A DNA stretch of 64,000 bases from Chrysopilus asiliformis (taxonomy: Eukaryota > Arthropoda > Insecta > Diptera > Rhagionidae). Both the position numbers and the translations under genes were made by a program. The stretch spans positions 38,818,361 to 38,882,360 of the forward strand of contig OZ035963.1 of assembly GCA_964034945.1 (NCBI GenBank), written 5' to 3'. The notes under the pieces are model-generated. The model saw only the letters and a program-made list of their open reading frames with translations, was not told the origin of the DNA and searched no databases. Positions 33,640 through 43,677 of this stretch are shown piece after piece. The stretch's first letter is position 1, and the number at the start of each line of letters is the position of its first letter.

Positions 33640-35290
33640 ATCACATCCTACACCAGGGTCAGTAGAGCTTTGAAAGTTCTCGGATATCCACTAGTACTGA
33701 CAAGCGATTTACGTGTTTATTTGGCTTGCTCTCCGAGCTAAGTTCAAGCTTTGTTGAAAGCTCTTTTTGGTATTTGTGATATGCAAAATGCACAAATGGA
33801 AGAAGAACGCGTTATACGGCAAAGTAAAACAGATTATGGGGCCTATTGCGGTTATCGATATCTATTCGATCGACCATCGTTGGCCGGAACGATCGAAAAA
33901 CAATTTGGTATTGCGTAAGGTTCATCGTTCAAGCAATCGCTATTGTGAATTTTTTAGGGTTTGACGTTTCGGAATTCACATTCTTGAAGTTATTTTAATG
34001 TTTAAAAATGACTTCAACGCAGAAAATACAATATTGAGCTCCCTTAAAACATAGAGGAGGTGGATGACAATGGCGATATGAGCGAAATTACACCAGAAGA
34101 CGGTTTTACAAACCAACGTCAAGGCGAAACTATTAAACACCGAATGTTGAGTTCTTTGAATTGACCAATATTTCAAATCTATATGAATAAAACAGTTTTT
34201 AAGTCCATTTTTTATTTAAATTATTTTTATACCACTTTGGTCTTATTTATCTTCATTTTTTCAACCAATTTTTATATTGGATTTTTGATCGAGGTTTTGA
34301 TCAAGATTATTAATTTCCTAATGTGTACAAATACTTCCATTTTATTATTAGCCTCTAATTTTGATAAAAAAAAAAAGTAATTGCAATACTTCACCGATCG
34401 CTAACTTGACATAAACTTCACCGAACGATCAAACATATGTCATCGTTCCGAACTGAACGATTTTATCGTTCACGAACGATTGAGCTTCGTCAATCGATCG
34501 TTGAAATGTCAAATCGAAAAATCGGTATTGTGATCATCGATTTTATCGTTCGTGAACGATAAAATCGTTCAGTTCGGAACGATGACATTTGTTTGATCGT
34601 TCGGTGAACTTTATGTCAAGTTAGCGATCGGTGAAGTATTGCAATTACTTTTGTTTTATAAAAATTAGAGGCTAATAATAAAATGGAAGTATTTGTACAC
34701 ATTAGGAAATTATTAATGAGGAATATCTTGATCAAAACCTCGATCAAAAATCCAATATAAAAATTGGTTGAAAAAATGAAGATAAATAAGACCAAAGTGG
34801 TATAAAAATAATTTTAATAAAAAAATTAACTTGAAAACTGTTTTATTCACATAGATTTGAAATATTGGTCAATTCCAAGAACTCAACATTCGGTGTTTAA
34901 TATTTTCGCCTTTTAAAACCGTCTTCTGGTGTAATTTCGCTCATATCGCCATTGTCATCCACCTCCTCTATGTTTTAAGGGAGCTCAATATTGTATTTTC
35001 TGCGTTGAAGTAATTTTTAAACATTAAAATAACTTCAACAATGTGAATTCGCAAACGTCAAACACTAAAAAATTCACAATAGCGATTGCTTGAACGATGA
35101 ACCTTACGCAATACCAAATTGTTTTTCGATCGTTCCGGCCAACGATGGTCGATCGAATAGATATCGATAACCGCAATAGGCCCCTATGTCTTTCGTAGGA
35201 GTATGTATGTGGATAAAAGGGGAATTTGAGCTTGGAAGTTACCCTTGGAGCTTATGGCTTAGCAATGCTGTTCTACACGTATATGTTATA
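33640..35290 (+). repeat. Repeat E, copy split by a palindromic element
   Basis: The left part 33640-33837 and right part 35187-35290 together match the reverse complement of 24155-24905. The left part has CAGGGTCAGTAGAGCTTTG and GCAAAATGCACAAATGGAAG. The right part has GAGCTTGGAAGTTACCCTTGG. The insertion is described separately. Confidence 0.6.
33838..35184. mobile_element. 1347-bp near-perfect palindromic element (ends GGGGCCTATT)
   Basis: The left half reads as the inverse of the right half for about 640 bp on each side, from GGGGCCTATTGCGGTTATCG inward, around a short unique centre (about 34485-34535, GAGCTTCGTCAATCGATCG). Flanking TAT on both sides (33835-33837, 35185-35187) is a 3-bp target duplication. 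The empty target is seen in repeat E at about 24290. The arms differ by scattered changes only. The terminus GGGGCCTATT is shared with the 128-bp element at 41479-41606. No gene. Confidence 0.8.
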
Positions 35291-35330
35291 AATTTTATAT
35301 GTAAAATGTTATATCCGGAACTAGTTACGT

Positions 35331-35434
35331 AACTAGTGGAGTAACACGATAATTCACTGTTACCGTATGCGTGAATCAATATTCGGAACTAGTGGAGTAA
35401 CACGATAATTCACTGTTACCGTATGCGCGAATCT
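35331..35434 (+). repeat. Two tandem 56-bp units
   Basis: The units start AACTAGTGGAGTAACACG at 35331 and 35387 and differ at very few positions. The flanking sequence 35290-35600 shows no gene. Confidence 0.75.
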
Positions 35435-35614
35435 TAGGGCGTTGGGAAAAAAATCACTATATATGTTATATCGTGCAATTGACAATCTGTGTGATTGTCT
35501 ATCGCTCTTACTCCAACGCTAAACGCATATAAGTATGTCTTGCTCTAGCAATGTGAAAACGAGAGCCATATGCGTATTAGGTGTGAGATAAAATGAGACG
35601 AAATATGTGAATAT

Positions 35615-36046
35615 TTGGTTACCAGTAACGCTAAAAGTAACATGTGTTATTACTCCGATAATTTTAATTTTAAAGTGTTTTCTGGATCCTCATTTTCTAG
35701 GCAGCTCAATGCTGAAGAATTTCTGCGGAAGCAACATCGAGTGGAAATTCCACAATTTGAAGATCCGAGTTCAAATTGTGGAATTTCCGAATCATTCGAT
35801 GTGGCTTCCGCAGGAATGTCACTGGGCATAACAAAAGTTGATGCAAGAACAGAATCGTTGGATGGAATGACATTAGTTTGTCTCTCTTGGTCCAATGGCG
35901 ATGCGGAAATAAATAAGAATACTTCACCACTACACGCAAATTTACATGCTTCCACAGATGCGAAGTGTTGCATTTGTAGGAAAAACGCACACAATAACAT
36001 GGTTTTTAAAGTAAATGCTTTTAATCACTTTGAATTTGGCTTCTGA
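35615..36046 (+). other. Unidentified open frame containing a hairpin at 35723-35815
   Basis: A 143-codon open frame with no recognised domain. Its middle is an imperfect DNA hairpin: GCGGAAGC...GGAAATTCCACAATTTGAA pairs with TTCAAATTGTGGAATTTCC...GGCTTCCGC. The frame is therefore more likely a fold-back element than a gene. A Cys pair (CCICRK) near its end is suggestive but not enough to name anything. Treat as doubtful. Confidence 0.2.
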
Positions 36047-36590
36047 TGACCATATGATGAGCCTTCGATGAGTGCTCATGTAATGTCGACGAGGCGATGC
36101 GTTCGGCATCGATTCGTAACCCACTTCATTTGTTTCCGAAATTCGTTCGATATTACCGTTAACTCTGCAACTGAAATGCTTGAAAACGATTATTTATTTT
36201 CATTCTAAGTTAAAGTGCAATTGAAGACAGAAGGTTCAAATATTATGAGTTCATCAATTTTAGTATGCTTGAGTTCTTCCATTTTAGGTTTCAATTTTGG
36301 TGAATTCATCAAAATAATGAATTCATCAATTCTGGTATTCATGAGTTCATCAATACGCTTACTGATCAGGTAGCCAATTCGGCTACCAATGAGTTCACCC
36401 ATGAGCATCATCAATACGGCGCCGTGATACTCATCGATAGACTCATGCAGAGCTCATCGAAAGACTCATCGCTACAAATGAGTATATAAGTGAGCAGTAA
36501 TGATGAGTATATTTCCCAGGCCTAGAACAAAACTCATCATGAGTATCATCACTTCGCGATTATGAGTTCATCATGAACGATCTACTAGGG
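36036..36590. repeat. Array of ATGAGT/ACTCAT motifs
   Basis: More than fifteen copies of ATGAGT, ACTCAT or close variants (ATGAGTTCATCA, CATCATGAGTATCATC) occur in both orientations with irregular spacing. This resembles the motif-filled arms of the hAT elements elsewhere here, but paired termini and a target duplication were not found. Confidence 0.55.
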
Positions 36591-36959
36591 TACTAAAATC
36601 TTGCTGGGATGTAATAGTGCTACATGTTACATTTGAAACTATTATGATCAGATGTCATCGGGTATAAGCGGGAGGAAAACGTCCAGCTTACAAATACTGG
36701 TGTTGATGCAAACAGCATGAGCAAGCATACACAAGTCGTTTACTTAAAACCGATTTTGTTTTGTTGTGGGTGCCACAGAAGTAAGAAAATCATAGTGTCT
36801 ACGGGTACGAGTTACATACATATACTTATGCGAAACCGTAACTATTTAAAGAAGGACTTCAAATTGGTTGCCTTTTCGATTTGGGTATCTGCTGCGCGGG
36901 TTGATCGTTCTGCGCTTCTCTGTGAATTTAATAATTTGTATCGAAATCTGATTTTTTGA

Positions 36960-37432
36960 CTTTTGCTTCGCTCTTTGAACCACGTAACGGTCCATTTTTG
37001 CCCATTAACGAACTTAGCCTTGCATTTTACGAATAACGAATCTGCGTAAAATTTCAAGACTAGGTGGAATTCATTTTTGTGTGTGATGAGGGGATCTTGG
37101 CGTTATAAACGGTAAGGCAAATCTAATATACCTTTTGGTTTCACCATACGGGTATAAAAAATTTAATTTTGCATGAATTTTGAATATCAAAAACGGCGCA
37201 TCTTATCAAAAAAGTGCAAGAACAAAAATTATTTAGGATATGATTCTACATAAAATTCCCATACATCAAAATCCGATTGGAGTAAATTTAAAAAAATCTT
37301 ATTGAAAAGTTTGACTTGGAAGTGGAATTTTGATACAACTGTTCGCCGTTCACTTAAACTTCGAACAATGCTATATCACCATATGGGTTTTTAATAATTG
37401 CCAGATTAGCAATTATAGCTTTTGTTATGTTT
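36960..37432. repeat. Dispersed repeat family R2, rearranged copy
   Basis: The left part (36980-37160) runs in plus orientation to CACCATACGGGTATA. The right part (37190-37432) runs in the opposite orientation to CACCATATGGGTTTTTAATA and ATAGCTTTTGTTATG. Two R2 copies meet head to head with deletions. Confidence 0.6.
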
Positions 37433-37848
37433 TTTTGTAAATATTGGAATTTCCCTACAAATAGATGAATTTTGAGAAAACTTCCCTACGCTTAATTTTA
37501 GGATAAATTTCTCTACTGTAGGGAAAAATCCCTACGTTCGGCAACACTGGTCGCAAGCGATAATTGTATAGTGTATGCGCACGAAATGACGGTTGGGCCC
37601 GATATCGCATGGTCGTACGTCGCTGAGCCAAAACCTGCGGTCGCATGCGGCAGATTGTATCGATTGTGGTCTGCCATGCGACCGTCGATACGATATTATT
37701 ATTTCACGACCTTTGTGCTGTGTGTTTCAAGAAATATTTGCTAGTAAAATATGGTGTCGATTAGACAAAAGGATTTTTGGATAGGATTTATTGAAAAATA
37801 TCGGTGCTTTCCGTGCTTGTGGGATATTTTTGCAAAGAATATTATAAT

Positions 37849-38766
37849 CACCCTTGTTCTGAAATACGGCGTTACGTTAGTTTGGTCGATATTTACTCGA
37901 TCAGCACTCGATATCGCATTTTCGGTGTTCTGAAATACGCAACGTTTCGTTTGACTTCAACGCGGAGTAACGCCTCGCAACGTATTCGATTTTCGTTGTT
38001 CTGAGATTCGCCGGGAGCTGATATTTGAGGTTAAATTGCTCACTTCAGTTTTCTCGCGTTTGGTGGATATTTCAGGCAGTTTTAGGGCTTCTTTTGCGAT
38101 CAATTAAAATGTTAGTAGAAAATAATGGAAATATATATTTAAGTATGAAATTACAAGTTTATTTGTCAAATAGGAGTGGAAATAAAAATTCAACAAATAC
38201 TGCCCAATTCAACTATTTAATTGATGTAATGAAGGAGCACCCTGATATCGCGAAGGGCTATTCACGGAGACCAGTGGCAGAGGTGCAGGCCATCTCGCAA
38301 TCAATATCGGATAAATTATCCAGCTTGGGACCACCAAAAAAAGATTTCCTCAGTATATAAAAATGATGTTTTGCTCAGCCGAAAATCCTTCCTAAAGCTA
38401 GGAAAAAAACTTATATGAATTGAAAGTTACACTTTTTCTATATACTCACGCTTCTTCACTTAAATTCATGACGTTCGAAGAATTTCTCAGAAGAATTTTT
38501 TGCTCCCGCAAGGAGTTAATCTCCTCCTGCCTCAATAATAAATAAATTGGCACCGTGAAATCCATGTTTTACTTTCAAAACTTGCACTGAAATGGCTATC
38601 AACCCAGATACAAATATAACCAGCTGATTTTTGACACTGCGTTTGCATGCGATGTTTGCCGTATTTTTAAACAGCAAACGCCGTTTTTCAGAACACCGAT
38701 CGCGTAGCGAATCGAATGGAATGCGTTACGTTTAGCGGGCTAACGCCGTATCTCAGAACAAGGGTG
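37849..38766. mobile_element. Harbinger-type element, copy 2, inside the MADF sequence
   Basis: The ends CACCCTTGTTCTGAAATACG / TATCTCAGAACAAGGGTG are flanked by AAT on both sides (37846-37848, 38767-38769). It is longer than copy 1 (918 versus 676 bp) because it keeps part of a protein gene (38187-38357). The subterminal regions are shared with 22409-23084 in inverse orientation. Confidence 0.85.
38187..38357 (+). pseudogene. zeste/Myb-SANT-like DNA-binding remnant in the Harbinger element
   Basis: The stretch QFNYLIDVMKEHPDIAKGYSR, then an Ala/Gln helix and KLSSLGPPKKD, follows the pattern of the regulatory-protein-zeste/Myb-SANT-like domain: Q...L..M..HP..A.G......W..I...L.S.GPP. The expected Trp is missing and the frame stops soon after. 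PIF/Harbinger elements encode such a protein beside the nuclease, which fits the location. Confidence 0.55.
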
Positions 38767-38876
38767 AATAAAACTATTAGGGAAGAAGTTCTGCAGGTTC
38801 TTGCCGAGATGTGCAAGGAAATTTATCCACAAGCAAATAAAGATTTTTTGCGGAAAAGTGTCGCAAATATACGCAC

Positions 38877-40704
38877 TAGTGGCGGGCGGGTAATGCGTAT
38901 TCGGTTATTAAAATTCGTTACTTAAAATTAAAGTGAGTACCGAATATGTCTTAAGAAATCTATTCGTTACATACTCAGTTGCAATTTGCTAAAATATTTT
39001 GTCTCACAAACTATTAAAGCTTTCTTCTGTCCGCATATTGTATTGACTGAATACTGTATGGATAGCCGAAATGAGTAAGATTTTCTCTTTTTCTTTGTTT
39101 CGCTATCATGGGTATTAGTGTGTTCATACACGCTTCAATGCAAATACACCAGCTCCGTTCACTTGGTGCTCTATATCAAGCCTGGGCACTCCTTGGCTCG
39201 TCTGGCTCCTCACAACGATAACATTTTTATTCAAATTTTACGAGAATACAATCAATGTATGAACAGTTTTACTCGACTCTCCAACGCAATGATACGCGTT
39301 GGTAGACGATGGCCACTTCGGCAGCCGAAATCAAACGATTAACTAACAATCGATGGAGCGAGCCTACGACAGTCATTCAGTATAATTTCTGTTGTTGATG
39401 CGTGCGGATGTATACATTTGCTCCCCAAAACCCTAATTGCTTCCCAAAGTACACTGACGTACGAAATTTTTTTCAGAAATTCGATTTCTTTAGTTTTCAT
39501 TTTCCATTATGAAGCGCTCATATTCAAATTCAAATACTATGTCGTGTGATTGGGAAAACAAATATTTAATAACCACAAATAATGACACCCGTCAATGTCT
39601 GCATGTCGAATAAAAAATTCAATCTAGAACGCCATTACAACAGCTGTCCTATCAGGTAACTTAATGCAATTTAGCGCATGTTTTTTCGAAGCACACAACC
39701 GAAAATACGTCCCAAAAGTTTTTTTTTTTGCACAGCGGAACTTATTATTTTTTTGTAATCGCATCATGATAAATTGTGTAGTCCACTGTTCCTAAACGTC
39801 TCCATCAAAAGCGAAAGAGCGTAAAAAATGAAAAAGATGCGTTTTCTCATTTTGGGTTATAGTATATGAAGAAACATAAAATTTCTTCAAGTAATAGTAA
39901 ATCACTACATACATGGTGCCCAGGCCTGCTCTATATCGAAGATAAAAACATCTCTGTGTGTGGGTAAACTACAGAAGTCCATGCTATAAGCATGTGTGCA
40001 TTAAGCGTGCCAGAAGAACGATCGGTCGAGCACTTTTCTTTCCCTTTCTGCTTCCTATTGTCAGACGCGCTTCTTGAACTCGAGTCATAGTTTTGTTTTT
40101 TCCCTCTCCGCTTTTGGTAGATGTGTTTGCAGATACCCAGTCGCAATCATCAATTCTTGTATTTAATTCTCATTTCTCTTATGCATGAAATAATACCGAA
40201 TACATAGAACCGAATCTCCAAATTGACTACATACGAATGGCTATTACCCGGAACCGAATCTCCAAATTTAAAGATACGATTGAATATTACCCGGAACCGA
40301 ATCAACTATATTAAGTATTCGTTTCAAGAACGCATTTTGTTTTGATTACTTTTCCGAGCCGAATACAAAGAAACGAATTTTTCTAACCTGAATATATGTC
40401 TCAATTCGCATCGTAATCGTTTCTCATTCATTCATATTCGATTGAGGGAAAACTTTTGGAACAAACTGCATGGATGTTCTATGGATGGCAAGTTTTTGCA
40501 TGCATGTATGTATGTTGTACAGACATTACCCTCATTTAGGAAAGGATATTTTCAAAAACTGGTCAGATAATCACCTACTAGATAGACCACTAGGCGTCAT
40601 CGCCCGGGTTTTGAGTAAAAGTAACGAATATTAGGTATTCATTACTTTTGTTGAAATAACGAATTAATACCGGGTAATGAAAGTAACGAATTCTCCCATC
40701 CCTA
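38877..40704. mobile_element. hAT-type element with CCGAATAC/GTAACGAA arrays
   Basis: The left end TAGTGGCGGGCGGGTAATG and right end ...TTCTCCCATCCCTA are imperfect inverse repeats. An exact 8-bp duplication ATACGCAC is at 38869-38876 and 40705-40712. Both sides hold repeats of the type CCGAATAC, ATTCGTTAC and ATTACCCGGAACCGAATC (the last twice near 40240-40310). A further hAT element is nested at 39177-39928. No transposase found. Confidence 0.8.
39177..39928. mobile_element. hAT-type MITE nested in another hAT element
   Basis: The ends CAAGCCTGGGCAC and GTGCCCAGGCCTG are flanked by an exact 8-bp duplication CTCTATAT (39169-39176 and 39929-39936). 752 bp, non-coding. Confidence 0.85.
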
Positions 40705-40760
40705 ATACGCACCTCATGAATGCTGAAAGTCAACTGACTAGAAAAATTTGTTTGATCAAA

Positions 40761-41478
40761 ATCGGAACTAAGTCGTATCGTGTGTGTGTTATATATGACC
40801 GTCGACCCGTTATCGGTCCAACACAAGTCGGTACGACCATCGCATCATCTATTTCTACTCTAATGAAATTTTTGCGATTTTCCTTTAACGTATATAGAAC
40901 ACTTTTTTTGGGATTTTTTCCGGCATATTTGTTAGGATTGCTTCAGAAATTTCATAGCAATTTGATAAAAAATTCATGTATCTATCTACGGCTACCCTTT
41001 TGCGAGCTATGAATTTTTAAAAATACTGCTTTTTAAAAAAGAGTTTTCTCTATAACTCAAAAAACCACCAGCGCAGCGTTGACATTTGTAAATCTTTATA
41101 ATAAAATTTGATCTCAACAAAAAACTCTCGTGGAAAATTTCGTAAAAAAAATTCTCACAATATTTTTTGTGAAAACCCAGGCATTTTCCTTTTATTTTGA
41201 TATAAAGATCATGCATATACAAAAAGCTCATCGTGCGCTAAGAATTTTTGGAAAAATTTATTTCAGGCAAATCTGTTATAATAGAAACTCTCACACAACT
41301 CGAAAAATACGATAACCAAAAACCAAACGATAAAACAACTAGCGTTATCGCCATCTGCCTCTACCACGGCCACAACGAATTTTTTATTCTTTTGTGCCCC
41401 TCGATGGATCAAGGGGAAATGCAGCGGAGGAAGCTCTTCCCTGCCCAGAGCTTTCATGTCCAAAAATTTCAACTACAG
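40761..41478. other. No recognised gene
   Basis: Continues the sequence right of the MADF remnant. Open frames here show no domain. A CGAAAAATACGATAACC stretch near 41300 precedes the small palindromic MITE. Confidence 0.4.
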
Positions 41479-41606
41479 GTGGCCTATTATGGAATACGAT
41501 CGTAATCGTAACGATTGGAATTTCCTGTTGTTGTTAGTATAAAACACTAACAACAACACACAATTTCTGATCGTTACGATTACGATCGTATTCCATAATA
41601 GGCCCC
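41479..41606. mobile_element. 128-bp palindromic MITE (ends GTGGCCTATT / AATAGGCCCC)
   Basis: Arms of about 38 bp (GGCCTATTATGGAATACG, then ATCGTAATCGTAACGAT) mirror each other around a GTTGTTGTTAGT/ACTAACAACAAC inner stem. A 3-bp CAG duplication is at 41476-41478 and 41607-41609. The terminal GGCCTATT is shared with the large palindrome at 33838-35184. From 41610 to 42264 no gene is recognised. Confidence 0.75.
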
Positions 41607-42264
41607 CAGAATTTTTCTCGATTCAATACTCCTAGCGACATCTGTTATTAGACCAAGGAGTTGAATTCGGTATATCTAATTGTAGATAATCAATGGTAAA
41701 TTATAATACCGAATTGGTGAAGTGGAAATGAATAAGCGAGAAATCTCAATCGTGAGTTTTTTCACCTCTTTTCAGATTGAAATCCCAATACCGCTGCTTT
41801 GGTCGAAGCTTCCCTGCAGAAAAGTGCTTTTCTGTTAGTTTTTCAAAGTACCGTGGTTTTATTTGGTTTCTCAATACCCATGTCCCACACTTAAAGTACT
41901 TTTTTGAAACTACATTGCTAAGTAATTTGGGTAAAGCATTTTCAAAGTAGTTTATCAATACACTTTTAATTCACTATTTTTACCGAATTTAAGGATGCAA
42001 TTCGTACCAAACGGTCATAGTTATTCATTACTTTCCATATTTAGAATAAAAAAAAAAAACATTAAAAGATCAAAAAATGGAAAAAGAGAAATCAAGTCAC
42101 GACCGGAATACTAGGTCATGTCCATGCATTTGTTGTATTTCTACTCGCGCGTTGTTATTCCGGGCACTTTGCCACTGATCTATGAGTTCTTTTGGTGAAG
42201 ATTGGTCGAAATTAGTATACTAAGGATTTTCACTTTTTGTAATGAGAAAAAAGGACCTTTTAAT

Positions 42265-42965
42265 GCGCTTTTTTCAAAGAGATAACTTGAGAACAGTAAA
42301 AGATATCAATTTACGGTAAATGGCAAAAAGGTAGAAAATTTTAACATCTCCAATTCTTCCTTAAATTATTTTGTCGAAAAAACGTTAGTTTGCAAGCAAT
42401 TAGCAAAGATATATTTTTTTATGTTTTAATCTAAATATTCCAATAACGGTAAAAGATAATGGATAACGGTAAGAAACAAAATTGTGCAGAATGTCATTCT
42501 CATTAATTCACTTCATACATTCAGTCAGCAAAAACCCGTTAATTTTCGAGAAAATCGGAAAAAACTGTTTTTTGGAAATAACGGTTTATCTCGATAACAG
42601 GTTGAGATATCGAAAGACAAAGTTGTGGGAAATTTTATTAAGCCACTAAAAAACGCGTAGTTTGGGAGTAAATCGAGAAGAACGAAATTGCGATTTTTGA
42701 AAAACCGCCATTTTGGATACTTCCGGTTAACGCATTTCCACGAAAAGTTGATAGGATCGTCCCATTTCAGGACCCAACATGCCTATAAAATTTCATGGCT
42801 CTAGCTCTATTAGTTTTTGAGAAATCTTGTACACAGACTGACAGACAGAAAGACATTTTGTTAATATCAGGAGTGATCGGGAAATGTTTTTTAGGCCAAA
42901 TTAAGAGGTCGAAATTTTTCATGAATACAATACTGTATTATACTCCGTAAAAGAAAGTAAAAAAA
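42265..42965 (-). repeat. Dispersed repeat family R1, long copy
   Basis: Near reverse complement of 19116-19880 over about 700 bp, ending ATTATACTCCGTAAAAGAAAG. It preserves GGTTAACGCATTTCC and CAGACTGACAGACAGAAAGA. Confidence 0.65.
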
Positions 42966-43646
42966 TGTAGTGCGAAACCAATAGGAAAGATTAGCACTCA
43001 CATTAAGCTAAGTGATTTACTTTCTGCGAAAGTACCTTTTTTTGACGTGGATACGTCTTGGATTTTGGTTATGGGGGTACAAATTAGAAAATCGGCTTGC
43101 TGCCATGATAACAAATTTGCAATCGATGGTACTCGATAGTTTGTGGTGACATCCGAACAGAAACTGTGTTATGAGATCCGACCTACATTAAAGCGTTGTT
43201 TAGGGTATTTTGTTATGTTAAACTATGTTCAATTATCTTTTTAAGAATCAAAATCTAAATTTTCACTGCCGCTGTTATGCTGTGTTTGCTGCTTGTAGTA
43301 CAGATTTCATATCTATACTCTATGTTTTCTTTGTGGCATTGGTATTGAATATTTGGAAGAGGCACAGGAAAGAGAACACGACGAAGTATGTTGAGGTTGA
43401 GTGAAAGCTTTTACTCTTGATTGTTTCTCTTCTCTATATGGGTTGTTCTGGTTCTGGAAATTCATTTTACTTGATTGTTTCTCTTGATTGCCCAGTGTTT
43501 CCTTTAATTTCTGTATACGAGGATTGTGTTTAAGATTTTAGTTGCTGTAATGTAAATTGACATTGCTTTGTTGTTTTTATCGTGGAATTTTATTTTATTT
43601 TGATTTTTATTTGTTTTTCATCTATGGGCGTTTTCATGAATGCAAG

Positions 43647-43677
<31 letters not shown>

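Larger units (their letters stand above)
37751..40760 (+). pseudogene. MADF-domain gene remnant, split by two transposons
   Basis: Three pieces line up with one MADF domain, a Myb/SANT-like DNA-binding fold common in insects and in PIF/Harbinger accessory proteins. Piece 1 (37751-37848) reads DFWIGFIEKYRCFPCLWDI. Piece 2 (38767-38876) reads NKTIREEVLQVLAEM...DFLRKSVANIRT. Piece 3 (from 40705) resumes with a stop and MLKVN. A Harbinger-type MITE sits between 1 and 2 and a hAT element between 2 and 3, each with its target duplication. A one-base loss in the T-run near 37830 also shifts the frame before the first insert. The gene cannot make a MADF protein. It may have been a host gene or part of a larger transposon. 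Confidence 0.65.

Noticed and set aside
35615..36046. 143-codon open frame as a novel protein
   Set aside because: A large part is a DNA hairpin, and three other long frames overlap it, which indicates a low-stop region rather than coding selection. Kept only as a doubtful entry.
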